Assembly (NCBI GenBank): GCA_030867875.1
Contig: JAOWCC010000019.1
Location: 110,116,047-110,180,046 of the forward strand
Length of the DNA stretch: 64,000 nucleotides
From: Actinernus sp. WN-2022
Lineage: Eukaryota; Cnidaria; Anthozoa; Actiniaria; Actinernidae
Reading direction: 5' to 3'
The first letter of the stretch is position 1, and each line of letters begins with the position of its first letter. Positions 11,484-22,010 of the stretch are shown here, piece after piece. A program made the position numbers and the translations under genes. Below the pieces are notes generated by a model that saw only the letters and a program-made list of their open reading frames with translations, searched no databases and was not told where the DNA came from.

Positions 11484-11780
11484 TTATCATTTTTCATGTT
11501 TAATTAAGAACCTTAATACAACTTTTGTTTGGCAATTATCTACTTTTATACATGTATATTCAGGTGGATTCATTCAGGTCCTTAGAAATAAAATTTTGAT
11601 ATCATTGATGAGCAAAAACTTATGAATAAAAAAGCTTTTTGTTGTATGTACTGTTATACAACTGAACTATTCCACTACTTGAAAGCTAACCAGTAATCAG
11701 TCTCACCTTTACTCTTCTAATAAAATACTACACTTCCAAGTATTTTACTTCGCTATAGAATGCTAAGATTCACCAACATC

Positions 11781-12500
11781 TTAGCCTTCTGCCTTTGGCG
11801 GCGTTACCCAACCATATTTATCGTGTGTTTTGACGAGCCGTTTGTAAGCGGACTCGGCCTCTTTCTTGGAGAACGCTTTCTTGCAAGTCCTGTCGATTCG
11901 TCCTTTTCCCTTCACAACAGCGGCGGAAAATTGAAGTACGACAGCCTCAACAGTGTAAGCACTACTCCAGCCTTTTGGAGTTAGCAGTTCCATGCATATA
12001 GCTCCTCCATCTAAAACAAACCCCCCTTCGATCCGCGGAGCTAAAACCCTCATAAAAGGAGGCGCAAATGGGAAATTCTCCGGAAACGTAATATTTAGAA
12101 GGATGAACTTGGCTCCAGTTTCGACCATATCGCGATAGAGGAGACTGTCCCCGTCGATCGTATGTAGCTTAACGTTCCATTCGTATAGATTATCCTCCAC
12201 AAGCTCAGCCGAGAAGATCCTATCGGCTTTACGGCTAACATCTTGGAATTCCTTCATCAAGCGCTTCGTTCGAACTCGTTGAGTGTGGGAAAGAGACATA
12301 CGAGCTACCTCCATTGGTGAACTCTGGTCTTCCTCGGGATTTTCACCAGCACCGTTGTCTTCGATCGAAGCTTTCTCCGATTCTTCAGCTTGTTCCGCCG
12401 GTTGCTTATTCCTGTATCGGCCATGTGATCCACCCTCAGATGCAATACCATTTAGATTCCGTGTATCTCGTCGTACCAACTTTCGCAACACGGACGCCAT
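11781..12500 (-). CDS. UBE2QL1: ubiquitin-conjugating enzyme E2Q-like protein
   Basis: A single uninterrupted exon encodes 239 residues. After a variable, acidic N-terminus (about residues 1-70) comes a UBC-fold domain. A helix around 75-95 leads to LYEWNVKLHTIDGDS, then ITFPENFPFAPPFMRVLAPR, then LDGGAICMELLTPKGWSSAY with the catalytic Cys at 169. The C-terminal block KTHDKYGWVTPP is highly characteristic of UBE2Q family members. As in that family, the usual HPN motif is absent. The enzyme accepts ubiquitin from E1 as a thioester on Cys169 and passes it on. The start is supported by MASVLRKLVRR and by G at +4. The short N-terminal region, without an RWD-like extension, fits UBE2QL1 rather than UBE2Q1/2. 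The absence of introns could mean an ancient retrocopy, or simply the ancestral state. Confidence 0.93.
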   Translation of the reverse strand: MASVLRKLVRRDTRNLNGIASEGGSHGRYRNKQPAEQAEESEKASIEDNGAGENPEEDQSSPMEVARMSLSHTQRVRTKRLMKEFQDVSRKADRIFSAELVEDNLYEWNVKLHTIDGDSLLYRDMVETGAKFILLNITFPENFPFAPPFMRVLAPRIEGGFVLDGGAICMELLTPKGWSSAYTVEAVVLQFSAAVVKGKGRIDRTCKKAFSKKEAESAYKRLVKTHDKYGWVTPPKAEG

Positions 12501-12940
12501 GTTTTTTTCTCTCCTAATAATATTTATACAGTTACACTCACTGTTTTGTCTTAAGACAAATCAACCGAGTAAAACGACCGAAAGTTGCATCGTCCGCTTC
12601 AAAACTTTCTATATTAGGTAAAGCGTCGGTCGAGGAAATGGCGAGTCCAAACGACTGATTGTTGAGGAGAAAACCCGCTTTCAATGAAGGACTTTTTAAC
12701 CCAACTCACAGCGAAGAACGAAATAATCACTTTGGGCTCGCTACGCATGATGGGTAGGGGACACGGCCGGAAGACTGGATACGCCTACGTTGAAATCCAA
12801 TAGCGCTCGGTAAGTGTCGAGATGTGATCAATACCACGGTTGAGCAATACCACTTGCAAAATGCGGTTTTTAAATATATCTCAAATACACCTGCAACATC
12901 AAGATGCGCTCCAAACGGACAGGCCGTATTAATGCCGGCG
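12501..12940. other. upstream region of UBE2QL1
   Basis: This should contain the 5' UTR and promoter of UBE2QL1 (minus strand). I see no TATA box that I would defend and no coding sequence. Confidence 0.4.
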
Positions 12941-12943
12941 TCC

Positions 12944-14063
12944 TAGCGGATTTTATCCCCCTGCGGAGTACCCCCGGCTCAAATCCGCTAGCGGCTTCTA
13001 TCCGTATCCCCCGGGGGATTCGCTAGCATATCTGATTCCCCCTTCGCAGATTTTTTAAGCCCTACTCGGATACATACATAATACGTACATAATCTTTATT
13101 TATACTCACAAATATGTGCTCTTTCAGAGAGCCGTGTTCTAACCTAAGCTATTTTAAAAATACGTGTTAGTAAATAAATAAAATTATAATACTAGTTGAA
13201 TAATTATATATGTATATTATATAAAGTTAATGGCTATTTTTAAAAACGCCGTTGTTCTTGTTCCAGCCTTGCCTCGAAATTGATCATTAAAATTTTTGAT
13301 GTACTGTACGTAGAGATTTGAAACAAAGATCATTTGAAAGCTTAAAATCTGGAAAAGACAGAGAGCAAGGTTTTATTGACACGAAATGAACAGGAGAAGT
13401 GATTTTTAACAAGGCCGAATAACCGACTCAAACTTTGTTATAGTTTTATTTTCGCTTCGATTGACAACGAAGTCATAAGCCAGGACTTGAAACTCAGTGA
13501 TCATATTTTTGGAGGTACTGCACGTACTGCACGTACACGTACGATTGTATGAAATCTTAAACCATTAGCAAATGTCTGCTGAGTTGACTTTTTCCACCAG
13601 CTAAATTTTAGAACGTACACCCTGATATTCTTTATGTTCCGCATAGCTTCACTTTAACTTACAAAGTACGAAGTTCCAAGTGTGCATCGCGTTTGAATTA
13701 GGTTTATAAACTGTTGTAAATATGCTATGGTTGTTCGAGGTTGTCAGACTCCAAGCCGAAGATTGACTAGCATAAATGTTTTTCACTCGCAAATTTTAAA
13801 AATTTGCGATACCATTTTGCGAGTTTGGCTAGAGTTAATATCAAGCCCTGCGAGTGCTGTTCAGACAATCACCAGAACGAAACTTTCAATTGAAAATGTT
13901 TGTAAGATGACTGCGGGTTATTTGAAGAATTGAATAATAAAAGTGTTTAATTAAATCGTTTATTGATTTCAATCACTAGACACCTAGCTGTCTTTACCAT
14001 CTCGTCAAGCGGCGATCAAATCCGCGAGAGGTGATCGAATCCGCGGGGGGATGAAATCCGCTG
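12944..14063. mobile_element. 1.1-kb TIR element, AGCGGATTT ends
   Basis: The left end TAGCGGATTTTATCCCCCTG is matched inversely by CGGGGGGATGAAATCCGCT at 14043-14062, and further AATCCGC motifs lie just inside both ends. The interior holds one 68-codon plus frame at 13727-13933 that I do not recognise. It abuts the SINE starting at about 14064. The class is unknown. Confidence 0.6.
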
Positions 14064-14074
14064 TGACACCGGCT

Positions 14075-14431
14075 AGCTCAGTTGGTAGAGCAGCTCAGGT
14101 AGTAAAGCAGCTCAGTTGGTAGAGCAGCTCAGTTGGTAGAGCAGCTCAGTTGGTAGAGCAGCTCAGTTGGCAGAGAAGCTCAGTTGGTAGAGCAGCTCAG
14201 TTGGTAGAGCAGCTCAGTTGGCAGAGAAGCTCAGTTGGTAGAGCAGCTCAGTTGGTAGAGCAGCTCAGTTGGCAGAGAAGCTCAGTTGGTAGAGCAGCTC
14301 AGTTGGCAGAGAAGCTCAGTTGGTAGAGCAGCTCAGTTGGCAGAGAAGCTCAGTTGGTAGAGCAGCTCAGTTGGTAGAGCAGCTCAGTTGGTAGAGAAGC
14401 TCAGTTGGTAGAGAAGCTCAGTTGGTAGAGC
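14075..14431 (+). repeat. 17-bp array of tRNA D-arm/A-box units
   Basis: About 21 tandem copies of AGCTCAGTTGGTAGAGC, one of them degenerate. Each contains a near-consensus Pol III A box (AGCTCAGTTGG). Variant units end CAGAGAAG instead of TAGAGCAG and are interspersed. The array sits exactly in the D-arm of the SINE head, so it grew from the SINE's own promoter. Confidence 0.93.
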
Positions 14432-14523
14432 ACCGGTCATGAATGCGGGAGGTCGTGAGTTCGAATCCAGCTCCGACCGCGTACTTGGACAGGACGTAAA
14501 AGCCGCTGGCCTTGTCTCCCAAC

Positions 14524-15042
14524 TCCGGGTGGGTACTTACATGAAAAATGGGTATGACCCTGATTGCCCCCTTTTTGAAAAAAAACACCTTATTGCCCCT
14601 TCTTTAAATTGTTTTAAAAACACGGTCGGATATATATCCCGGCCGGTATACCGCGTACCGGGATTGCATGCAAAATACGGAACATTTCAAGTCGGGACGT
14701 GGTATTGGGTAAACAAATCAGCAGATGGAGTACATAGATAAGTACTGAAGTACGAATTAGCGGCGTCACAATGTATGGGAACCTCAGTGCTTGCATGTGG
14801 ACAGGCGATCAAAATGCGGAACAGAATGTATTTTTTTCGACATAGTAGCTAAAAAAAACTGAACCCTAACTGCCTAAAAAATACTGAACCCCGACCCTGA
14901 CTGCATCCAAATTATACTCCAATCCTGACCCTGATCTGCCCAAATCAGGTCAAAACCCTGACCCTACCTGCCCAAACTGAGCTCAAAACCCTGACCCACC
15001 CGGGCGGCACATACATAATACGTCACCCCCCCTCCCCCCGGG
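14524..15042. mobile_element. hAT-like MITE inserted in the SINE, copy 1
   Basis: This is flanked by a perfect 8-bp target duplication, CTCCCAAC, at 14516-14523 and 15043-15050. The ends share a GGGTACT-type inverted terminus next to G/C runs. An inverted copy lies at 44690-45235 and a fragment at about 56325-56370. The interior holds spaced CCCTGACC motifs and a minus-strand 60-codon frame that is also open in copy 2. An 8-bp duplication is typical of hAT elements. No transposase is present. Confidence 0.85.
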
Positions 15043-15129
15043 CTCCCAACACTTTCTCTTCAGAAATGGGGGACCTGTTGTGCTACTCGTGAAGAGAAGG
15101 GGATCGTTACCCGGTACAACAGCCTGTCC

Positions 15130-15440
15130 TCCTTTCCAGTACCAACCTCAGTTATATTTGCCTCAAGCTTTACCGAGTATTAAACAGATAGAGAAACAGG
15201 ACTTCAAACCCAATCTCTAATCCGGCAAACCCTACCCGAACTATATAACTTACAACAACGAGGTTTTAGGGTTCCAGGGTTCGCAGGTAAACCGGCAGAA
15301 GAGAAGAAAGTAGAGAGAAAGAAATGCGAGGTTTTCATGGCCATTCCGAACGTCATCAAAGTCAAACAAACAATTCAGTGACCTCAACAATGAATACAAA
15401 ACGTGTCTGATGAAGATATCGGAGACACTGTTCCGGCTCA
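15130..15440 (-). mobile_element. SINE-2 body fragment
   Basis: The segment around 15260-15310 (GGGTTCGCAGGTAAACCGGC, then GAAGAGAAG) resembles the 59-bp satellite unit at 51.9-53.5 kb and the SINE body at 15.75 kb. No tRNA head is visible here. Confidence 0.5.
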
Positions 15441-15599
15441 ACAGATTGGTGATGTACCAAGATCATGAGGGTTTTACTCTCTGGCTTGACTTTCCGTCCA
15501 ATCAGGGCTGACCAGCGTGCAAACTAAACAAATCAAAGGCGTGCTACTATACTAGTACTGGTGTGGATATGTCATGGATAACATACGCGCTAGCTGCGT

Positions 15600-15926
15600 T
15601 CAATAGACTTCAAACCCAACCCCTAAGTAACCCGAACCATAAACTGACATACCCTAACCATAAACTGACATACCATAAACTGACACACCCTAACCATAAA
15701 CTGACATACCACTGATAACCAGAAATTGACATACCCTAACCATTTCGAAATAAATTCCCAGGTAAACGAGGAGTTCTCCGCACAGGTTCACAGGTAAACA
15801 AAAAGAGGAAACAAATTGTGATGCATTTACGGGCGTCGAACCCATAACCTCAGTCCATAATTCTATGATGAGTAAAGCGAACGTGATAACCACTACACTA
15901 AGCAAACGTGATAACCACTACGCTAA
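15600..15926 (-). mobile_element. tRNA-derived SINE-2, full head
   Basis: On the minus strand the head has an A box TTAGTGTAGTGG and a B box GGGTTCGACGC (15833-15843). The body contains TTGTTTACCTGTGAACC and GAGAACTCCTCGTTTACC, and the tail carries several ACCCTAACCATAAACTGACAT repeats on the plus strand (about 15645-15745). The A-box segment is duplicated in tandem (15882-15901 and 15907-15926). It is the same family as the element that built the 51.9-53.5 kb satellite. Confidence 0.78.
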
Positions 15927-15998
15927 TCGAACTCATCCATCCTCCAAGTGTGACACATTTCTCTAGACTGAATTAAATATACATGCTGGTTCAGCCAA

Positions 15999-16400
15999 CA
16001 GTTATGAACTTCTGCAAGAGACCATCGTACGTGATCATGACTTCAAACATTACCATGTTGAAGGATCTGTGTCACAGTTATGAACTTGTGCAAGAAACCA
16101 TCGTACGTGATCATGACTTCAAACATTACCATGTTGAAGGATCTGTGTCACAGTTATGAACTTGTGCAAGAGACCATCGTACGTGATCATGACTTCAAAC
16201 ATTACCATGTTGAAGGATCTGTGTCACAGTTATGAACTTGTGCAAGAGACCATCGTACGTGACCATGTTGAAGGATCTGTGTCACAGTTATGAACTTCTG
16301 CAAGAGACCATCGTACGTGACCATGTTGAAGGATCTGTGTCACGGTTATGAACTTCTGCAAGAGACCATCGTACGTGACCATGTTGAAGGATCTGTGTCA
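15999..16400 (+). repeat. 76/58-bp tandem repeat
   Basis: Three units of 76 bp start at 15999, 16075 and 16151. Three of 58 bp start at 16227, 16285 and 16343. The short units lack an 18-bp block within ATCATGACTTCAAACATT. The rest of the unit (CAGTTATGAACTT..GAAGGATCTGTGT) is well conserved. Confidence 0.95.
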
Positions 16401-16507
16401 CGGTGAGGGACACGCCTTTATGTTCCGGGTCCGAACAAAGTTATTTTCAGTGATTTTCATAGAAACTGACGACACTTTTTACTTACCATTATGAAATATT
16501 ATTCACT

Positions 16508-16560
16508 TGTAAGATCTACCTGACGATGGCTGGTTTGGTCAGCCGAAATATTGTTCTCGT
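16508..16560 (+). other. hammerhead-like motif, copy 2
   Basis: CUGACGA (16520-16526), one U, a GGCUG..CAGCC hairpin, GAAA (16545-16548), then UAUU. The order is the same as at 3903, 22853 and 42291. Flanking strands pair weakly as stem I. Confidence 0.45.
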
Positions 16561-16824
16561 TAATAACAGGGAACCCACTCAAATATTTTGTGCATGATTT
16601 ACCTAAAATATATGGTCGTAAAGTCGTCCAAAACGAAAACCAAAGGTTTGTTTGGTATAGACATAGATATATTTTATTAGCACCGTATATACAATTTTGC
16701 TCATTGGTCTTGCAGAATGTTTACAGTGAATCTGTAAGGAGATAACTGTAGGCCAAGTACCGCTAATAACAACGTAAAATGTAAAATGGAGAGTCTAATC
16801 CTAATCCTAATCCCCCCCAGGGGG

Positions 16825-16859
<35 letters not shown>

Positions 16860-18246
16860 TTTATTTAGACACGGTGTGGCTCATCAGGTAATAACATTTG
16901 GAGTAAAAGTTAAACAGACAAATATATAACAATTATGTTAATTATAGTGATATAAACTACTACTAACATTATGAAACTATATAATAATATTGGTATACTA
17001 AAATATTACTACTAAAAAACTACTAAAAAACTACTATTGGTATGCTAAAAATACTGCTATATAAAAGAATTATAATTCTACTCTACAACTCTATAATCCC
17101 TATCATACTAATTCCTGTTTTACATGAGCGCCGTGTGATCTAAATTAATTACAATGCAGTATTTGTGAAGTCGTAGCAGTTAATTTTATTCTTGAAAGAT
17201 ATTAGAGATTTTTCCTCCCGTATATCACTTGGCAGGCTGTCCCATAGCGTTGCTCCACGATAGCTGAAGCTGCGCTTGCAATAATTTGTACGTGGATATG
17301 GAACAGCAAGTTTGAAGGAAGAATCTCTAAGAACATAATTAGTAATCTCATTTCGTGCTATGAATTTAGAGCAAAGATATTCGGGAGCTAGATTATTTAG
17401 ACATTTAAAGACCATTATCGATAAATGAACAAGCCTCTAATTCTTCAGATTCTTCCAGCCCAACGTTTTGAATAATCGTTAAGCATTGGAGTCATATGAA
17501 GCGTTTAAAAGAACACGGGCAGCACGGTTCTGGAGTTTTTGTAGTTTGTCACTTAGACCCTTGTTAACATATTTTCCCACACTTGACTACAATAATCAAA
17601 GTGTGGTTGGACCAATGCATTGTACACGCTTAGTAATACTTTAAATGGAACAAATACGTTTTATGGCTCCAATGCCGGAGGCATTTTTCTTAGACGTAAT
17701 TTCAATGTGTTTTTCCCACTACAGGTTTTCATCAATATGCACGCCTAGTGATTTGGCCGTTTTAACTTGCTTGATTGCAATATTATTTATAGAGGATATG
17801 ACGGTTTGTGATAGAGTATGTAGTTTTTGTCTAGAACTAATAAGCATGAACTCTGTCTTACTAATATTTAATGTTAGCTTGTTAGCACTAAGCCACTCAT
17901 GAAGGCATGCTAGATCAGATACAATGTTGTTGTTTAAAACATCAATGTCATTACTTGAGAAGGTTCGACTGGTATCGTCAGCATACATTCTTGGTGTAGA
18001 GTTTAAAACGCAATAAGGGAGATCATTGATAAATAATAAAAATGCCATGACTGAGATAGCGTGTTCCTGACAAAGACCCGTTGACAAAACATTTTTGAGA
18101 GCGTTGATTTAAGTAGGATGAAAACCAATCGTGGGCTATTCCTTTGATACCGTAATACTCAAGTTTAGACAGTAAAATACTATGATTGACCGTATCAAAG
18201 GCCTTTTTGAGGTCTAGAAAAACAACAGCGTTTATGTTTCCCATGT
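16825..18246 (-). mobile_element. 5'-truncated LINE, broken
   Basis: A minus-strand LINE whose 3' end is an (ATTG)n tail at about 16825-16858. The RT is cut off at [13 protein letters not shown] near 18240 and is broken by a frameshift between about 18023 and 18087, with stops around 17720 and 17415. YADD is retained (frame 18087-17719). The C-terminal part (17415-17149) ends with a LPSDIREE segment. It resembles the LINE at 174-1489 in motif order but is much more decayed. Confidence 0.85.
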
Positions 18247-18261
18247 GCAGCGTTTATGGAT

Positions 18262-18643
18262 CCCATATAAAAGCGGCGGAGATGCTCGTCGTATCTTTTA
18301 GGGGTTAAAATTACGGGAGGTGGTATCACTTAGGGTGTTACGTTTAGGATGGAACGCCAATATTTCAGGTTAACCATCAAGGTATCGTTTAGGACTGCAT
18401 GCGCCGGAGAAAAAAAACCCGCCGACTCTTGCTTGTGACGCCGCTCTAGCGAGGGCTGGAATTTTTCCCAAGCCTAAATAAACGAACACGATTAGCGTTG
18501 TGTTGGTAGTTTTGTTGTCTGTATGTTTTGGAAAGGTATCGTTTAAGGGGCAAACAAAGCTTGGGCCACGCACAGATTGATCTTAGCTTTTAGGGGTTCA
18601 ATTACAATTTTCCGACGAGCATCCCTGCCCCTTTTATATGGGG
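18262..18643. mobile_element. MITE with CCCATATAAAAG ends
   Basis: The left arm CCCATATAAAAGCGGCGGAG..ATGCTCGTCG (18262-18291) is matched inversely by 18612-18643. Both arms are followed inward by a CTTTTAGGGGTT box in inverse orientation. It lies about 15 bp from the truncated 5' end of the LINE. Confidence 0.8.
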
Positions 18644-18699
18644 TATAAAACACGAGTCTAATTCCCGGAAGTAAGAATACTGTTTGAGGGACCAGCACT

Positions 18700-19520
18700 A
18701 TGACTCGTTGCGTACTTTAAAACACATGACTACATATTTTGCAACTTGCTTTTGGAGGGCAAGCGGTGAATTCATCGTAATGTTAAAGAGGGCGTTGTTA
18801 TTCAGTGTTGTCGAGTTCAGTACAAAAAAATCGTAATGATAAATTATTTTATATAAGTACGGTTTTGGTGAAATTTGGTTGCTCGGCAACTCAAATCCTG
18901 AACTCAAGGTGTTTCCAACGGTATTTCTCAACAGAGTCAGATATATGGAAAGACAAGAATGCCTCTCTAGCTTGTTTAACGACACTAAATATGAATAGAA
19001 ATAACTATAACCAGCAAAACAACAACCTTCCGTACCTTCAAAACAGAGGTCGCGCAAAAAGAGGATTATCTCTTACAAATAAAGAACATTAAACACCGAA
19101 TTTCACTAACTATAAGTTAAGAATAAGCAATCATAATTTAATGATTGAAAAGGGGAGACATGTACGCCCTTACATCCCCCGAAGGGAACATTGAGAAGAA
19201 AGATGAAAAACATGTTCTCACCAATTGTGTATTTTACACTGACCTAAAAAGACAATTGACTAAAGATCTGAGAGAACTGAACAACCTCCAATTTCAACAC
19301 CTAACTGCTGACAACTAATTTAGGCTACTAATAATTCCACCAAGAAAATTAATGAAAACTATTTCGAAATATATTTATGATTGCTTCCAAAAGAGAAAAA
19401 GGCACTGCCTTATAGATAGCTAGCTTTTCGCTTTTATTCAGTCTATTATTATTATTGGGCTATCACTCATGTAAAAGTCTTTTTACAAAGTGCCAATAAA
19501 CAATCGCTGTCTGTCTGTTG
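18700..19520 (+). pseudogene. LINE ORF2 C-terminus relic
   Basis: Plus-strand reading with frameshifts gives YKLRISNHNLMIEKGRHVRP, then a DEKHVLTNC segment near 19205-19240, typical of the C-terminal zinc-binding region of LINE ORF2. The CxxC pair seems lost. A CTGTCTGTCTG tail at about 19505-19520 marks the 3' end. The 18.7-19.1 kb part is assigned only tentatively. Confidence 0.6.
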
Positions 19521-19523
19521 ATA

Positions 19524-20100
19524 CTAATTATACTGCATCTGCAAGAATCATAAGTTGGACATTTAGTTAAGAACTGTCTTTCATCATCCTCAGTCTCCCT
19601 TTTACATTTGAAACAGATTATGTCGTCCGCGACTTTCCGATATGGCTTTTCATGCCTCCCTGGCAGTGATTACTTATTAAAAGTGCGATATATGTTCGCA
19701 GCTTGTTTCTTTTATCCTTATCTTTTCTATCATCATTGTGAATTGCGCATGCACTCCACCAGTTTTGATATCCAATGTCTTCCAGCCTCTGCTTTATCAT
19801 TGAAATAATTATAATACTAGTACTATTGCTCGTGAGGTTCATCGGCCGGGCTACATGATCCACAAATCGGCAAGTCCTAATTCGGCTAATGTTGTGTTTT
19901 ATTTTGTTGTACCAATCTGTCTTGTTATTCGAGCTAATACTGTCTATTATCCTATAAATGTTATATTTCAGCCAATCAGAGCTCAGCGGTGTTTCATGGC
20001 TAGACTCCAGGCCAATCAAAATGCAGAAAATTTCGCGCCCTTTCTTTATCAGCCAATAGGAATTCAAGAGTTTGAATACATAATTAGTCTGCAGCCCCAT
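19524..20100 (-). pseudogene. inverted LINE C-terminus relic
   Basis: The minus strand has a 160-codon frame (20100-19618) ending in KLRTYIALLISNHC.., and after a frameshift continues as CFKCKRETEDDERQFLTKCP. The CxxC...C pattern fits the LINE C-terminal knuckle. It faces the relic at 18700-19520 head to head at the 3' ends. Confidence 0.6.
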
Positions 20101-20389
20101 CTGCCACTCGAATTTTGATCGCTATCAATGTTGACCGGCGAGAAAATTCGCAGTCTATCGTCCGGTAAGTTACTTTGTTTTCTATGGAATACCGGCGAAC
20201 ATTTCACTCGCCTAAAGGCTCGCTGTATACCAAATAACATATTATTATATTCGTCTGTATTCCATAGAAAACCATGAAATAACCAGTAATTATAATTATA
20301 AGTATTTATATAACCCAGATAGTACAAACGCTCTGATTGGCTTATAGACTCAAAATCGATGGTCTATTGTGCCGGTAAACACATAGAAA

Positions 20390-20525
20390 CCGGTACTGTA
20401 CAGGTCCGCAAATGATCCCAGGCCACCAAATGATCCCAGGTCCGCAAATGATTCCCAAAATGGACCGCAAATGATCCCGCTCCGCAAATGATCCCCAATG
20501 GGGACCGCAAATGATCTACTCAAGC
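20390..20525. repeat. cluster of CCGCAAATGATCCC repeats
   Basis: Six irregular copies of (C)CGCAAATGATCCC separated by 5-15 bases. It looks like a degenerate minisatellite. Confidence 0.7.
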
Positions 20526-21047
20526 ATGTTAAGGCCTGGTTCATTTAACGGAAAATAGATTCACCTTAAAAAATGTTTTCTGACAGAAATAACAGTTTAA
20601 ACAAAATCTAATTACACCATGATACTAATATCACCTTCCTTAAATTTGTTGAGTGGATGGTTGTCGTATCACGTGATCGATGACGTCATAATTATATAAA
20701 ATCGTTTAAGTGAAATGCGGCTGCGACGATAACATATGAATGTAAACTAACCCTGCTAAAACATTACTCCTCCTGTAGTGTTTTAGACCACGCTTAGAAA
20801 ACATGACTGTAATGTAAAGATAAGGAGATATTAAGGGTACAAAATGTCACGTGACCTTTTTTGCATATTTTCGCCTTAATTACTCGTTAACGAAACATTG
20901 TAGTCATCTTTTCTAAGCTGATTTAGGTAAAAGGCTTCAACCTTAACTAAACATATCCACTCATCATCCTAGCTGTTTTAAACTCGGAGCCGCGTTTTTG
21001 ATTTACTGATTTCGTGTTCTAAGTCACGTGACACTACACACAAACGA
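20526..21047. other. no recognised feature
   Basis: No coding frames and no array. CACGTG occurs near 20670 and 21025 but without context. Confidence 0.4.
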
Positions 21048-21513
21048 CTTAAAGTGCCTATGAAGCTTATTATTTTATTTTAGATATCAATTCTAAATCA
21101 AGTGAATAGTAGAATGGTAAAATATATTTTGCTTTGAATGCTGTGCCGCTGAGTTAAGGACGTTTTAATATCCAAAATGCTAATTACATGACGTCAGGGG
21201 AGGCATCTGCAATCACTTCTTAGTGGTTGTGAATGGGCGTTTCTACTGATATAAGAAAACAAATTTCTAATATCATTTTATTTCAACCTTAGGTATAACA
21301 CTGATAATTAAAAAAAAAAGTTTAATTGTAACAAAAGATTTTGTAGAATAATTGATGCCTCCCCTGACGTCATGTAATTAGCATTTTGGATATTAAAACC
21401 TCCTTAACTCAGCGGCACAGCATTCAAAGCAAAATATATTTTACCATTCTACTATTCACTTGATTTAGAATTGATATCTAAAATAAAAAAATAAGCTTCA
21501 TAGGCACTTTAAG
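21048..21513. mobile_element. 466-bp foldback element, ends CTTAAAGTGC
   Basis: Arms of about 150 bp run inward from CTTAAAGTGCCTATGAAGCT and its inverse ending at 21513. They include the matched segments CATGACGTCAGGGGAGGCAT and inverse. The termini are shared with the 8513-9050 element, but the interior differs. Confidence 0.9.
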
Positions 21514-21920
21514 GTAGTAAAGAATGGCGATATCTATTATCGTGAGAAACTTGGCATACTTACCATATTCGACTGTGCTGAAATTAGGAAAACAGTTTTT
21601 ACCCGAAATTTGACCGCTGAACCAGGCCTTATAAACATGCTTGAGCAGTGAAAAAACATGGAATGGCATGGATTTTTGCCGCTGGATAGTGGATTTAAAG
21701 TATGAATGGAAGAACTGATGAAGAACATATTTTAATAATGATGTAATGATTTTTAACCATTGGCTCCGGCAGAGAACCCCCTTTAAAACGTGTCCATCAA
21801 AATCTCCATGACGTCACGCTATCGACCAAACAGAGGCCGAACCCCGGATCACACCTGTCCATAAAAATCGTATGTCGTCAGCGACATATCCAATCTTGAC
21901 AGTCTTCGCAGTGTCTGTTA
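21514..21920. other. no recognised feature
   Basis: Two overlapping minus frames of about 63 codons (21478-21728) are not recognised and overlap the foldback end. Confidence 0.4.
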
Positions 21921-22010
21921 CTGAGCCCACTTTCGCGATATGCTTTACTTGGCACGCACAAAGGTTTCAATACGAGACCCCGTGCTAAATTAAATTTATT
22001 CTTTTCACAC
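21921..22010. repeat. half-copy of the 50-kb hairpin element
   Basis: It runs from GAGCCCACTTTCGCGATATG to AAATTTATTCTTTTCACA and matches one arm of the perfect hairpin at 50051-50223, without the second arm. Confidence 0.75.

Larger units (their letters stand above)
14064..15128 (+). mobile_element. tRNA-derived SINE, A-box array, interrupted by a MITE
   Basis: The tRNA-like head begins CACCGGCTAGCTCAGTTGG (A box, about 14068-14086). After the array at 14075-14431 it continues GGTCATGAATGCGGGAGGTC with a B box AGTTCGAATCC at 14458-14468. The body runs to about 14523, is split by a MITE at 14524-15042, and resumes with CTCCCAACACTTTCTCTTCA to about 15128. A related uninterrupted body is at 59800-59970. 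The T-stem does not pair well, so this is not a functional tRNA gene. Confidence 0.8.

Noticed and set aside
14064..14480. Functional tRNA gene or tRNA cluster
   Set aside because: Only the D-arm is repeated, there is one B box, and the T-stem and acceptor stem do not pair. It is a SINE head.
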